A stretch of DNA of 64,000 nt from Antricoccus suffuscus (GTDB lineage Bacteria > Actinomycetota > Actinomycetes > Mycobacteriales > Antricoccaceae), in assembly GCF_003003235.1 (NCBI RefSeq), contig NZ_PVUE01000015.1:1-64000 (forward strand), written 5' to 3'. Shown piece after piece: positions 33,058 to 42,861 of this stretch (positions are counted from its first letter, which is position 1; the number at the start of each line of letters is the position of its first letter). Under the pieces are notes generated by a model, which was given only the letters and a program-made list of their open reading frames with translations, was not told the DNA's origin and made no database searches. The position numbers and the translations under genes were made by a program.

Positions 33058-34779
33058 GTGGCCGACGAAACCGCACCCGACGAAACCGTCCCCGAGGAAG
33101 TCGATTTCCCCGACAACGCGAAACCCGAAGAGACGACGCCAGAAGAACCGGAATCGGAACAGACCGTAGCCGCGGCAGCGGTTGCGAGTCAGAAGCAGGC
33201 CAAGAAGCGGAACGGCTTTGGGCACCGCCTGTATACCGGTGAGGCCGGCTTCCACTTCGTCGAGAATCGCAAGCGCTTCTACTATGTGTCGATCGCGCTG
33301 GTCTTGGCCAGCCTCGCGCTGTTCGTGTTCAAGGGACTCAACTTCGGGATCGACTTCGCCGGCGGTAACACCTTCCAGGTACCCGGCAAGGCATCGGAGG
33401 TCTCGGCCGCGAAGAGCGTCGTACAAAAGGGCCTTGACGCGGCGACGAAACAGGCCAAGGCAGACGCCAAGGACCCTGGTTCGGTCGCGCCTGCCGAGCT
33501 TGCGACGGCGCAGGTTGTCGGCACCGGCAACAACACCTCCATCCTGATTAAGACCACGTCCGTCTCGCCACCGGCGGCGACCGCGATCTCCAACTCGCTT
33601 GCCGCCGCATTCGAATCTGACATCAAGGCGCGCCTGGCGGCCGCCGGTACGCCGGTCACCACCCAGTCGATTCAGGCGCAGGTCAGCAACAACGCGATCG
33701 ACGCCACGTGGGGTAGCGACGTCTCACGCAAGGCGGTGATCGCGCTGCTGGTGTTCCTCGTCGCGGTGTCCATATTCTTGCGGATCCGTTACCGGATGGG
33801 GCTGGTCGTCGGTGCCCTTGTCGCGCTCCTGCACGACCTTGTCGTGACGGCCGGCATCTATGCCCTCGTTGGCTTCGAGGTCACTCCGGCGACCGTGATC
33901 GGATTGCTCACCATCCTCGGGTTCTCGCTCTATGACACGGTCGTGGTGTTCGACAAGGTCGACGAAAACACCCGCGGACTGTCCGGCGGCTCCCGGATGA
34001 CGTTCTCGGAAGGCACGAACCTCGCGATCAACCAGACGCTCATGCGCTCGATCAACACGACGGTCATCTCGCTGCTGCCGGTGGCGGCACTGCTATTCGT
34101 CGGTGCCGGGCTGCTCGGCGCGGGCACCCTCAAGGACCTCGCGCTGGTGCTCTTGATCGGTATGGCCGCGGGCGCGTACTCCTCGATCTTTCTTGCCGCC
34201 CCGATCGCGTGCGACATCACCGAACGGCGACCGGAATATCGCGAACTGGCCAAGCGGGTGAAGAACCGCGAAAACAAGGACGCCAAGAAGGCCGAGAAGG
34301 TCGCGTCCAGCGGGGACTCGGTAAACGACGCGGAAGTGATGCGGGTGCGACAAGTCGTGACCGCCGGTGTTGGCGCCAAGCCAAAGCCCGGCGCGAAGCC
34401 ACTCGTCGGGAAGCCATCGGCGCGGCCGGTGGCAGCGGCGAAGGCCGCGACTCCTGCCAAGGCTGCTAGCCCGGCCAAGAAGGCCGCGGCGCCCGCCAAG
34501 AAGGCCGCGGCGCCCGCTAAGAAGGCTGCGACTCCTGCCAAGGCTGCTAGCCCGGCCAAGAAGTCCGCGGCGCCCGCCAAAAGCGACGAGGCGCCCGCAC
34601 CGGCCGCAGGCGAACCCACCAGAGCGGCGCGAACGCCGCGGCGTACCTCGGTAATCTCGCAACGGAAACCAGCACGAGAGTCGGATCCATCGGATTCTTC
34701 GGCTACGACAAGTGGCAACGATTCCGGCACCGAGCCCGCGCCAGGCGACAAACCACAGCGAAAGTCAGGACGCAAATGA
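33058..34779 (+). CDS. secF: Protein translocase subunit SecF with histone-H1-like tail
   Basis: A 573-residue SecD partner. An acidic N-terminal stretch (about 1-40) precedes the first helix; the SecF hallmark is FGIDFAGGNTFQV, and the helices at about 225-385 include ATVIGLLTILGFSLYDTVVV. After about residue 400 comes an unusual 170-residue cytoplasmic tail. Its middle part is made of AATPAKAASPAKKAAAPAKK-type units, like the Lys/Ala/Pro tails of histone H1 or actinobacterial HupB, followed by a Ser/Arg-rich end. The tail is partly encoded by an exact 36-bp duplication. Overlaps apt by ATGA. Confidence 0.94.
   Translation: MADETAPDETVPEEVDFPDNAKPEETTPEEPESEQTVAAAAVASQKQAKKRNGFGHRLYTGEAGFHFVENRKRFYYVSIALVLASLALFVFKGLNFGIDFAGGNTFQVPGKASEVSAAKSVVQKGLDAATKQAKADAKDPGSVAPAELATAQVVGTGNNTSILIKTTSVSPPAATAISNSLAAAFESDIKARLAAAGTPVTTQSIQAQVSNNAIDATWGSDVSRKAVIALLVFLVAVSIFLRIRYRMGLVVGALVALLHDLVVTAGIYALVGFEVTPATVIGLLTILGFSLYDTVVVFDKVDENTRGLSGGSRMTFSEGTNLAINQTLMRSINTTVISLLPVAALLFVGAGLLGAGTLKDLALVLLIGMAAGAYSSIFLAAPIACDITERRPEYRELAKRVKNRENKDAKKAEKVASSGDSVNDAEVMRVRQVVTAGVGAKPKPGAKPLVGKPSARPVAAAKAATPAKAASPAKKAAAPAKKAAAPAKKAATPAKAASPAKKSAAPAKSDEAPAPAAGEPTRAARTPRRTSVISQRKPARESDPSDSSATTSGNDSGTEPAPGDKPQRKSGRK
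34447..34563 (+). repeat. 36-bp direct duplication inside secF
   Basis: The 36-nt stretch at 34447-34482 recurs without mismatch at 34528-34563, 81 bp (27 codons) later. It encodes ATPAKAASPAKK. Further AAGAAGGCCGCGGCGCCCGC copies lie in between. Confidence 0.9.
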
Positions 34780-35330
34780 CGGGATTGACCGACCAGAACG
34801 AGATCACCTCAGTCGTCAGCACGCACGTGCTGGAGACACCGGACTTTCCGAGTGAGGGTGTGCTGTTCCGGGACTTCACCCCGTTATTTTGCGACGGCAG
34901 TGCCTTCGCTCGAGTCGTCGATCTGATCGCCGAGCAGGTAACGGCCAAGGGCGGCGTCGACCTGGTCGCCGGCATCGAGGCCCGCGGCTTTCTGCTGTGC
35001 GCGGCCATCGGCTACAAACTCGGCGCAGGCGTCGTACCGATCCGGAAGGCCGGCAAGCTGCCGGCACCGACGGTGACGGAGAGCTATGCACTGGAGTACG
35101 CCGAGGCAACGATTGAGATCGGTCCGCACGCGGTCAACAAGGGTGATCGCGTGCTGCTCGTCGATGATGTCCTGGCGACCGGCGGCACCATGGTCGCGGC
35201 CGCGACGCTGATGCGCAAACTCGGCGCGGAGGTCGTCGATTCTTGGGTGCTGCTTGAGATCGAGGCACTTGGCGGCGCGAAGGCCATGCAGGCGGCCGAT
35301 CTGACGTTCAACACGGCGATGACAGTCTAG
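34776..35330 (+). CDS. apt: Adenine phosphoribosyltransferase
   Basis: A 184-residue purine salvage enzyme that makes AMP from adenine and PRPP. The PRPP-binding loop is [14 protein letters not shown] (about 127-140), and the adenine-binding N-terminal segment is [18 protein letters not shown]. Ends at the usual length. It is coupled to secF by a 4-nt overlap and lies directly before rel, the standard actinobacterial secDF-apt-rel order. Confidence 0.94.
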   Translation: MTGLTDQNEITSVVSTHVLETPDFPSEGVLFRDFTPLFCDGSAFARVVDLIAEQVTAKGGVDLVAGIEARGFLLCAAIGYKLGAGVVPIRKAGKLPAPTVTESYALEYAEATIEIGPHAVNKGDRVLLVDDVLATGGTMVAAATLMRKLGAEVVDSWVLLEIEALGGAKAMQAADLTFNTAMTV

Positions 35331-35357
35331 GCATCGCCCTAGCGCGCCACCCGCGCC

Positions 35358-35378
35358 GTACTCCCGCTGCGGGAGTAC
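35358..35378. promoter_or_regulatory. 21-bp palindrome between apt and rel
   Basis: GTACTCCCGC-T-GCGGGAGTAC is a perfect 10-bp inverted repeat with a single central base. It is 28 bp after the apt stop and 53 bp before the rel start. It could be an operator for rel or, less likely, a terminator; no T-run follows. Confidence 0.5.
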
Positions 35379-35430
35379 AGCGAGCAGTCATAAGATTGAT
35401 CCCCGCGGCAATGTCGAAAGGGGGTGGACG

Positions 35431-37848
35431 ATGAGTCCCGAAGAGAAGGCCAAGACCGACGCCGACGCCGTACCGGCCGGCGTAGAGAAGACGGCCCCGG
35501 CAATCCCTAAGCCCGGCCCGCCCGGCGTACCGGCGACGGTAATGGCCGCCGCCTCGAGCACCGGCACGTCCACTCAGGCACCCGGCCATAGCCGCCGACG
35601 TCGGGTACGTCAGCGCATCGTGCGCGCGTTTGCGCCGGGTCCGCGTGGGTCCGGCGTGTCCTCGGTCCTCGAACCGCTCGTCACCTCGCACCGGGCGCAT
35701 CATCCCGATGCGGACCTGGCACTGCTGCAGCGCGCGTACGACACTGCCGACCACTACCACGAAGGACAGATGCGGCGGTCCGGCGACCGCTACATCACCC
35801 ACCCGCTCGCCGTTGCAGTTATTCTCGCTGACCTCGGCATGGACACGACCACGATCGTTGCGGGGCTGCTGCACGACACCGTCGAGGACACCGGATACAC
35901 CCTCGAGTCGTTGCGTGGTGACTTCGGTGACGAGGTGGCGCATCTGGTCGACGGCGTCACCAAACTCGACAAGGTCACCTACGGCCAGGCCGCGCAGGCC
36001 GAGACCATCCGCAAGATGCTCATCGCCATGGCCAAGGACCCTCGAGTGCTGGTCATCAAACTATGCGACCGCTTGCACAACATGCGCACGCTGCGCCACC
36101 TGCCGCCGGCCAAACAGGAGAAGAAGGCGCGCGAGACTCTCGAGGTGCTCGCGCCGTTGGCTCATCGGCTGGGCATGAACACCGTGAAGTGGGAACTCGA
36201 GGACCTCGCGTTCGCGACGCTGCATCCCAAGCGGTACGACGAGATCGCCCGAATGGTCGCCGAACGCACGCCGTCGCGTGACAGCTTTCTGGGCGCGTTC
36301 ATGGACGAGGTGCGCACCAAGCTCAAAGAAGCCGGTATCCAGGCCGAGGTCACCGGGCGCCCGAAGCACTACTACTCGATCTACCAGAAAATGGTGGTGC
36401 GTGGACGCGAGTTCACGGATATCTACGACCTGGTCGGGATTCGTGTCATGGTCGACAGCGTCAACGACTGCTACGCCGCGCTGGGCTTGATCCATGCGAC
36501 GTGGACGCCGATGCCGGGCCGGTTCAAGGACTACATCGCGACGCCGAAGTACAACATGTACTCCTCCCTGCACACGACGATGATCGGTCCCAACGGCAAA
36601 CCAGTCGAGTTGCAGATCCGTACCCATGAGATGCACCGCATCGCCGAGTATGGGATCGCGGCGCACTGGCGCTATAAGAGCAACGGCAAGTCCTCCGGCC
36701 ACCAGCCGCCGAAGTCCGCCGCCAATGGCGCCGATGACATGCAGTGGGTGCGGCACCTACTGGAGTGGCAGGGCGAGACCAAAGAGTCCGGCGAATTCCT
36801 CGAGACACTGCGCCACGACCTCAGTGCCGGCGAGGTGTTTGCCTTCACCCCCAACGGGTCGGTGATCCATCTGCCCGGAGGCGCGACGCCGGTCGACTTC
36901 GCATACGCGGTCCACACCGAGGTCGGTCACCACTGTGTCGGCTCGCGGGTCAACGGCGCACTCGTACCGCTCGACAGCACGCTGTCCAACGGCGATGTCG
37001 TGGAGATCTTGACCTCGAAGTCCGAAACGGCCGGACCGTCTCGGGACTGGTTGCAGTTCGTCGCGGCGCCACGTTCACGCACGAAGATTCGGCACTGGTT
37101 CGCCCGCGAACGACGTGAAGATGCCATTGAGCATGGCAAGGAGGCGCTGACTCGCGCGATGCGCAAGGCCGGCCTGCCGCTGCAGAAGATCCTGTCTGGC
37201 CGGCAGATCGAGGATCTCGCGACCGAACTCGACTACGCCGACGTCAACGCGATGTTCGCGGCGATCGGTGAAAACCACGTCAGCTCGACCAATATCGTGG
37301 CGAAACTCGTGGGCTTGATGTCTGCCGATACGGCGCCGGCCGAGGCGCCCGAGGAGATCGAGATCAAGCCGCGCCGGTCTACCGCGCGACGTGACTCCAC
37401 CGGCGTGGGCGTCACGGTCAAGGGTCACAAGGACATCTGGGTCAAACTGGCGCGATGTTGTACGCCGGTGCCCGGTGACAAGATTCTCGGCTTCATCACG
37501 CGCGGTGGCACGGTCAGCGTGCACCGCGAGGACTGCACCAACAGCAAGGCGCTGAAAAACGAGCCAGAACGGCTGATCGACGTCGAGTGGGACGCCGGCA
37601 GTACGGCGATATTCCTCGTCGCGATCCAGGTCGAGGCGCTTGACCGGCAGGGGCTGCTCTCGGACATGACCCGCGTCATCTCTGACGAGAAGGTCAATAT
37701 TCTGTCCGCCAATATCCATCTCGGGCGGGACCGGATCGCGATCAGCCGGTTCACTTTCGAGCTCGCCGAGGCCAAGCACCTGGTCAACGTGCTTCACCGG
37801 GTGCGCACCGTCGACGGGGTTTACGACGCGTACCGCGTCACCGACTGA
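35431..37848 (+). CDS. rel: Bifunctional (p)ppGpp synthetase/hydrolase
   Basis: An 805-residue stringent-response enzyme. HD hydrolase domain (about 110-290) with [20 protein letters not shown] and [10 protein letters not shown]; synthetase domain (about 300-460) with [13 protein letters not shown] and [14 protein letters not shown] domain (about 465-530, [16 protein letters not shown]); zinc-finger or CC region with [14 protein letters not shown]-terminal ACT domain (about 725-800). Both active sites look intact. The N-terminal 85 residues are a Pro/Ala/Lys-rich extension. SD AAAGGGGGTGG is close to the ATG. Confidence 0.96.
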   Translation: MSPEEKAKTDADAVPAGVEKTAPAIPKPGPPGVPATVMAAASSTGTSTQAPGHSRRRRVRQRIVRAFAPGPRGSGVSSVLEPLVTSHRAHHPDADLALLQRAYDTADHYHEGQMRRSGDRYITHPLAVAVILADLGMDTTTIVAGLLHDTVEDTGYTLESLRGDFGDEVAHLVDGVTKLDKVTYGQAAQAETIRKMLIAMAKDPRVLVIKLCDRLHNMRTLRHLPPAKQEKKARETLEVLAPLAHRLGMNTVKWELEDLAFATLHPKRYDEIARMVAERTPSRDSFLGAFMDEVRTKLKEAGIQAEVTGRPKHYYSIYQKMVVRGREFTDIYDLVGIRVMVDSVNDCYAALGLIHATWTPMPGRFKDYIATPKYNMYSSLHTTMIGPNGKPVELQIRTHEMHRIAEYGIAAHWRYKSNGKSSGHQPPKSAANGADDMQWVRHLLEWQGETKESGEFLETLRHDLSAGEVFAFTPNGSVIHLPGGATPVDFAYAVHTEVGHHCVGSRVNGALVPLDSTLSNGDVVEILTSKSETAGPSRDWLQFVAAPRSRTKIRHWFARERREDAIEHGKEALTRAMRKAGLPLQKILSGRQIEDLATELDYADVNAMFAAIGENHVSSTNIVAKLVGLMSADTAPAEAPEEIEIKPRRSTARRDSTGVGVTVKGHKDIWVKLARCCTPVPGDKILGFITRGGTVSVHREDCTNSKALKNEPERLIDVEWDAGSTAIFLVAIQVEALDRQGLLSDMTRVISDEKVNILSANIHLGRDRIAISRFTFELAEAKHLVNVLHRVRTVDGVYDAYRVTD

Positions 37849-37886
37849 CCGTCCGCAAGCTCGTATTCCTCGCTCTGCGCAGAGGC

Positions 37887-38648
37887 CTACTCTTTCGCGA
37901 TTGAGGTGATCGTTATCGGCAGTTTGGGCTTGCCATCTCCGTCGCCATTGCTGTTGTCCGAACCCGCATCCGCGACTTTTTGTACGACGTCCAGACCCGA
38001 AGTCACTTCACCGACCAGGCTGTAGTCGGTGCCGAGCGCCCCGCTGCAGGACTCGTAACAGATGAAGAACTGGCTGCCGGTCGTGCCTTTAGACCCGCTG
38101 TTGGCCATCGCGATCGACCCCTTCGGGTACGGGTCGCTCTTGGTCGGGGGTTCCTCGTCGTACGAGTAGCCGGGGCCGCCGGTGCCGGTGCCGGTCGGAT
38201 CGCCGCACTGCAAGACCTTCAGTTGCGAGGTCGTCAGTCGGTGGCACGGAGAGTTGTCGTAGAAGTTGGTGGTAACCAGGTGATCCCAGCTGTTGACAGC
38301 GCAGGGTGCGAGGGCGCGGTCGAGGGTGAACTGCATGTCACCCTGGCTGGTGGTGACCTTGAGCTTGATCTTGCCCGACGTCGCCGGGGTGGTGTCCTTC
38401 GGCGCGCCCGGTCCCCCTTGGCTCGTCGCACTGGCGACATAATGACACTTGCCCGCCGCCGCAGCGTTGCTGTCGTCCTTGGTATTGGCGACCACGATCC
38501 ATACGCCGAGCGCAACGACGACAACGGCACCGATGACCGACATGAGGATGGTCTGTTTCCGGCGTTGTGCGGCAAGTTCCTCGCGACGTTGCAGCTGGCG
38601 TTCGAGTTTGCGATGAGCGGCGTCGCGGCGTTGCTTGCTGGTGGACAC
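37887..38648 (-). CDS. Membrane-anchored cyclophilin-type peptidyl-prolyl isomerase
   Basis: A 253-residue protein. A basic helical N-terminus (about 1-35, KQRRDAAHRKLERQLQRREE) is followed by one membrane helix (about 36-57, TILMSVIGAVVVVALGVWIV) and then an extracytoplasmic cyclophilin domain (about 95-250). The catalytic region has CHRLTTSQLKVLQCGDPTGT, GSIAMANSG and SQFFICYES. Equivalent to M. tuberculosis Rv2582. It likely folds exported proteins near the Sec exit. GTG 38648 is chosen, with GAGGAG 7 nt upstream; 13 extra codons upstream are ignored. Confidence 0.92.
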   Translation of the reverse strand: MSTSKQRRDAAHRKLERQLQRREELAAQRRKQTILMSVIGAVVVVALGVWIVVANTKDDSNAAAAGKCHYVASATSQGGPGAPKDTTPATSGKIKLKVTTSQGDMQFTLDRALAPCAVNSWDHLVTTNFYDNSPCHRLTTSQLKVLQCGDPTGTGTGGPGYSYDEEPPTKSDPYPKGSIAMANSGSKGTTGSQFFICYESCSGALGTDYSLVGEVTSGLDVVQKVADAGSDNSNGDGDGKPKLPITITSIAKE

Positions 38649-38775
38649 AGTTCTCCTCTTCGGGGCCCTCCTAGGGCGCGGTCGCACGACAGTCTACCGA
38701 CCGCTGTCTGCGCACCTCGGGAGGTCATCGGGGAGTGAACCGAGGTTCGGACGTAAATCACTACAGGCGGGTCGG

Positions 38776-38781
38776 TAGCCT
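38776..38781 (+). promoter_or_regulatory. Minus-10 box (TAGCCT) for a leaderless MBL gene
   Basis: TAGCCT is 6 nt before GTG 38788; no ribosome-binding site is visible. Confidence 0.4.
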
Positions 38782-38787
38782 TGACGA

Positions 38788-39459
38788 GTGTTACTTACCG
38801 GATTTCCTGCTGGCGCCTTCCAGACCAACTGTTACGTACTCGCTTCCGAAGCGGGCGCGGAGTGCATCGTCGTCGATCCAGGCATGGACGCGATGCCCGG
38901 GCTGACCGAGCTGCTCAAAGAGCACAGGCTCAAACCTGTCGCGATCGCTCTTACGCACGCGCACCTCGACCACACCTGGTCGGTCACGCCCCTCGTCGAC
39001 GGATACGACATGGTCCCTTACCTCCACGGCGACGATGCCGAGATGGCCGCCGACCCGCTTGCTTGGCATGGTCAGGGCATCGCGCAGATGCTTGGCGGCA
39101 AGGAACCACCCACGTTCGACACCTTCGAAGAGCTCAAGGATGGTACGACGATCGATATTGTCGGCGTACAGCTGACCGCGCGGCACACACCCGGCCACAC
39201 CCAAGGCTCGGTGGTGTTCCAGTTCGAGCATCCCGACGCGCAGGTCGTGCTCTCCGGCGACACGCTGTTCCAAGGCTCGGTCGGCCGCAGCGACGGCCCG
39301 GGTGGATCGCACGAGACGCTGATGGACTCCATCGAGCGGGTCTGCCTGCCGATGGACGACGCGACCGTCGTACTGCCCGGCCATGGACCGCAGACGACGA
39401 TCGGCGCCGAACGCCGTACCAACCCGTTCGTGCTCGAAAGGCTCGCGGGGCGCGGCTAA
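38788..39459 (+). CDS. MBL-fold metallo-hydrolase (glyoxalase II-like)
   Basis: A 223-residue metallo-beta-lactamase fold protein. Metal ligands are in THAHLDHTW (HxHxDH, about 57-62), HTPGHTQGS (about 134), GDTLFQGSVGRSD (about 155) and LPGHGPQT (about 196). The GRSD segment is typical of the glyoxalase II-like subgroup found before hisS (Rv2581c). It probably hydrolyses a thioester or related compound; the substrate is not defined. It lies 27 bp before hisS. Confidence 0.88.
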   Translation: MLLTGFPAGAFQTNCYVLASEAGAECIVVDPGMDAMPGLTELLKEHRLKPVAIALTHAHLDHTWSVTPLVDGYDMVPYLHGDDAEMAADPLAWHGQGIAQMLGGKEPPTFDTFEELKDGTTIDIVGVQLTARHTPGHTQGSVVFQFEHPDAQVVLSGDTLFQGSVGRSDGPGGSHETLMDSIERVCLPMDDATVVLPGHGPQTTIGAERRTNPFVLERLAGRG

Positions 39460-39486
39460 CACCCTCAATAATTCCGAAAGGTCTAC

Positions 39487-40815
39487 ATGTCCCGCATTAC
39501 CCGGCTGACGGGTTTTCCCGAATGGCTGCCGCGCGAACGAGTCGTCGAGCAACACGTGCTCGACACGCTGCGGCAGACGTTCGAACTGCACGGATTCAGC
39601 GGCATCGAGACACGAGCCGTCGAGCACGTGGACTTCTTGCTGCGCAAGGGCGAGATCGACAAAGAGGTCTACGCCGTACGTCGGGTGCACGCCGACGAGC
39701 GAGATCACGATCAGCTGGCGCTGCATTTCGACCTGACCGTGCCGTTTGCGCGTTACGTCCTGGAGAATGCCGGCAAGCTCGAGTTTCCGTTCAAGCGTTA
39801 CCAGATCCAGAAGGTCTGGCGCGGAGAACGCCCACAGAACGGCAGGTTCCGCGAATTTATCCAGGCCGATATCGATGTCGTTGATCGGGACACACTGTCG
39901 TCGACCTTCGAAGTCGAACTACCGCTGGTGATCGCGGACGCGTTTGCCGCCCTCGACCTCGGTCAGGCGCGGATGCACGTCAACAACCGCAAGCTGGCCG
40001 AAGGGTTCTATCGCGGCATCGACATCGACGACGCCGCCGCAGTGTTCCGCCATATAGACAAGCTCGACAAGATCGGCCCCGACAAGGTCGCTGACCTCCT
40101 CGCGGCGGACGGATTGACTGCGGAGCAAGCGAAGCAGTGTCTCGCGTTAGCCTCCATCAGCGCGACCGACGAGTCGTTCGTCGATCAAGTGCGCGCCCTC
40201 GGCGTACAGGGTGACCTGCTCGATGAGGGTCTCGAGGAACTTGCTCGAGTAGTCACCGCGGCGGCCGAGGACGCGCCGGGATTCCTCGTGGCCGACCTCA
40301 AGATCGCCCGCGGACTCGACTACTACACCGGTACCGTCTACGAGACGGTGCTGGCGGGGCACGAGGCGCTTGGCTCGATCTGCTCCGGCGGTCGCTACGA
40401 CAAGCTCGCATCCGACGGCAAGACGACGTACCCAGGCGTTGGGCTCTCAATCGGGGTCAGCCGGCTGGTGAGCCGGCTGATCGGCGAGCAGATGGTGACC
40501 GCCACCCGCGGCGTACCAACCGCCGTACTGGTCGCCGTGACCGATGAGGAACGTCGTCGAGACAGCGACCGAGTCGCGAAGTCGTTACGCAGCAGGCAGA
40601 TACCGACCGAAGTCTCGCCAAGCGCTGCGAAGTTCGGCAAGCAGATCAAGTACGCCGATCGGCGCGGCATCCCTTTCGTGTGGTTCGTCGGAGACGACGG
40701 CGCGCACGAGATCAAAGACATTCGCAGCGGCGAACAGATCGCCGCTGACCCCGAGACCTGGACGCCATCCGAGGCCGATCGTCTCGTCGCCGTTATTCAA
40801 AAGGAGCAATCGTGA
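39487..40815 (+). CDS. hisS: Histidyl-tRNA synthetase
   Basis: A 442-residue class II synthetase. Motif 1 region [20 protein letters not shown], motif 2 [20 protein letters not shown], histidine-specific peptide [13 protein letters not shown], motif 3 [11 protein letters not shown] with [11 protein letters not shown]. The C-terminal anticodon-binding domain covers about 345-440. The ATG is preceded by AAAGG. It overlaps aspS by GTGA, so the two synthetases are made from one mRNA. Confidence 0.96.
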   Translation: MSRITRLTGFPEWLPRERVVEQHVLDTLRQTFELHGFSGIETRAVEHVDFLLRKGEIDKEVYAVRRVHADERDHDQLALHFDLTVPFARYVLENAGKLEFPFKRYQIQKVWRGERPQNGRFREFIQADIDVVDRDTLSSTFEVELPLVIADAFAALDLGQARMHVNNRKLAEGFYRGIDIDDAAAVFRHIDKLDKIGPDKVADLLAADGLTAEQAKQCLALASISATDESFVDQVRALGVQGDLLDEGLEELARVVTAAAEDAPGFLVADLKIARGLDYYTGTVYETVLAGHEALGSICSGGRYDKLASDGKTTYPGVGLSIGVSRLVSRLIGEQMVTATRGVPTAVLVAVTDEERRRDSDRVAKSLRSRQIPTEVSPSAAKFGKQIKYADRRGIPFVWFVGDDGAHEIKDIRSGEQIAADPETWTPSEADRLVAVIQKEQS

Positions 40816-42593
40816 TTCGCACGCACCTCGCTGGCAGCCTCAACGCACAGACCAGCGGCCAGACCGTCGCGCTCGCCGGATGGGTGTCGCGGCGGCGTGA
40901 TCACGGCGGCGTCATCTTCATCGACCTGCGTGACTCAAGCGGCGTCGCGCAAATCGTCTTCCGCGAGGGTGATATGGCCGCGCAAGCGCACAAGCTGCGC
41001 TCCGAATTCTGCATCGCGGTCACCGGCGTCGTAGAAAAGCGCCCAGAGGGCAACGAAAACCCTGAGCTTCCGACGGGGGAGATCGAGGTGTACGTCGACC
41101 AGCTGACGGTGCTCAACGAGTCCGCGGCGCTCCCGTTCCAGGTCGATGGACAGGGTTCGGGCGAGGTCGGCGAAGAGACCCGACTGAAGTATCGCTACCT
41201 TGACCTGCGTCGGGAGCGTCCCGCGGCCGCACTTCGCTTACGCAGCAAGGTAAACAAGGCTGCCCGCGACCTGCTCGCCGATCGGGACTTCGTCGAGATC
41301 GAGACGCCCACGCTGACTCGCTCGACTCCTGAAGGCGCGCGCGACTTCCTTGTGCCGGCCAGGTTGTCGCCAGGATCGTGGTACGCGTTGCCGCAGAGCC
41401 CGCAGCTGTTCAAGCAGCTGCTGATGGTCTCTGGCATGGAGCGTTACTTCCAGATTGCCCGCTGCTACCGCGACGAGGACTTCCGCGCCGACCGCCAGCC
41501 GGAGTTCACGCAGCTCGATATCGAGATGAGCTTCGTCGACCAAGAAGACGTGATCGAGCTCGGCGAGGCAGTAGTCAAGGCGCTGTGGAGCCTGATCGGG
41601 CACGAGTTGCCGACGCCGTTGCCGCGGATCACGTACGACGATGCGATGCGCCGCTATGGATCGGACAAACCCGATCTACGTTGCGATCTAGAGCTGACCG
41701 AGTGCACCGACTACTTCAAGGACACGCCGTTCCGGGTCTTCCAGGCGCCGTACGTCGGGGCCGTGGTGATGCCGGGCGGCGCCTCGCAGGCACGGCGGGC
41801 GCTCGACGCGTGGCAGGACTGGGCCAAACAGCGTGGTGCTAAAGGCCTTGCCTACGTTCTTGTCGCCGAGGACGGCGAGCTGACCGGTCCCGTCGCAAAG
41901 AACTTGTCAGACGCTGAACGCGCCGGACTGGCCGCGCACGTTGGAGCGAAGCGCGGCGACTGCGTCTTCTTCGGTGCCGGAGCGGTGAAGTCGACCCGTG
42001 AGCTGCTGGGCGCCGCGCGGCTGGAGATCGCTCGCCGCTGTGGCCTCATCGACGAGTCGGCGTGGTCGTTCCTCTGGGTCGTCGACGCGCCGATGTTCGA
42101 GCTTGCCTCCGAGACCGACGATGTGGCGGTCGGCTCCGGCAAATGGACCGCCGTACATCACGCCTTCACCTCGCCCAAGCCGGAGTTTCTCGATACATTT
42201 GACACCGACCCGGGCAGCGCGCTGGCGTACGCATACGACATCGTCTGCAATGGCAACGAGATCGGCGGTGGTTCGATTCGTATCCACCGCCGCGACGTAC
42301 AAGAGCGCGTCTTCGAGATCATGGGTCTCACCGAGGCGGAGGCGCAAGAGAAGTTCGGCTTCCTGCTCGACGCGTTCGCGTACGGCGCCCCGCCGCATGG
42401 CGGCATCGCCTTCGGCTGGGATCGCATTGTCTCGCTGCTGCACGGATCGGACTCGATCCGCGACGTGATCGCGTTTCCGAAGTCCGGGGGCGGATACGAC
42501 GCGCTCACGCAGGCGCCGGCGCCGATCACCGCGCAGCAGCGCAAGGAAGCCGGCGTGGACGCCAAGCCCGAGGCCGCCCAGCCCAAGTCCTAG
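40812..42593 (+). CDS. aspS: Aspartyl-tRNA synthetase
   Basis: A 593-residue bacterial-type AspRS. N-terminal OB-fold anticodon domain (about 1-110, [20 protein letters not shown]), catalytic core with [13 protein letters not shown], motif 2 [20 protein letters not shown], a GAD insertion (about 285-410), and motif 3 [10 protein letters not shown]. Whether it also charges tRNA-Asn (non-discriminating) depends on gatCAB, which is outside this window. The gap after it contains array C and element C and no obvious terminator. Confidence 0.96.
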   Translation: MIRTHLAGSLNAQTSGQTVALAGWVSRRRDHGGVIFIDLRDSSGVAQIVFREGDMAAQAHKLRSEFCIAVTGVVEKRPEGNENPELPTGEIEVYVDQLTVLNESAALPFQVDGQGSGEVGEETRLKYRYLDLRRERPAAALRLRSKVNKAARDLLADRDFVEIETPTLTRSTPEGARDFLVPARLSPGSWYALPQSPQLFKQLLMVSGMERYFQIARCYRDEDFRADRQPEFTQLDIEMSFVDQEDVIELGEAVVKALWSLIGHELPTPLPRITYDDAMRRYGSDKPDLRCDLELTECTDYFKDTPFRVFQAPYVGAVVMPGGASQARRALDAWQDWAKQRGAKGLAYVLVAEDGELTGPVAKNLSDAERAGLAAHVGAKRGDCVFFGAGAVKSTRELLGAARLEIARRCGLIDESAWSFLWVVDAPMFELASETDDVAVGSGKWTAVHHAFTSPKPEFLDTFDTDPGSALAYAYDIVCNGNEIGGGSIRIHRRDVQERVFEIMGLTEAEAQEKFGFLLDAFAYGAPPHGGIAFGWDRIVSLLHGSDSIRDVIAFPKSGGGYDALTQAPAPITAQQRKEAGVDAKPEAAQPKS

Positions 42594-42693
42594 CGACGAT
42601 CCGCGGGAGGTTGCGCGATGATCCGCGTGAAGTTGCCAAACGATCCTCGGGAAGTTGCCTAACGATCCGGGGAAGTTGCCTGACGATCCGTCA
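42594..42693 (-). repeat. 21-22 bp tandem repeat, five units (array C)
   Basis: GATCC recurs at 42598, 42620, 42642, 42664 and 42685 (steps 22, 22, 22, 21). The words between are GGAAGTTGCC-like. In the reverse orientation the unit reads GGATCG-N-TAGGCAACTTCCC, related to the GGATCAGCGGACTTTC unit of array B. Confidence 0.7.
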
Positions 42694-42722
42694 TGAACGC
42701 GCCGAACGTCCGATCATCCATC

Positions 42723-42785
42723 GTACATTTGTGCCAATCTGCAGCAAAGTCTTACGGGACCTGTTGCGAAACGGTACATATGTGA
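42723..42785 (-). repeat. 63-bp paired-palindrome element, copy C
   Basis: 12-mers GTACATTTGTGC (42723-42734) and GTACATATGTGA (42774-42785) start 51 bp apart. In reverse orientation its right half (GACTTTGCTGCAGATTGG) aligns to copy B (GTCTTGCTGCCGAACGG). Placed between the convergent ends of aspS and metZ. Confidence 0.75.
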
Positions 42786-42861
42786 CCTTTTGGCGACGAG
42801 AAACGCCCGCACGACGGTACGTACTCATGAGTCGTGCGCTAGGAGCTCGCGGACGGTCGGT

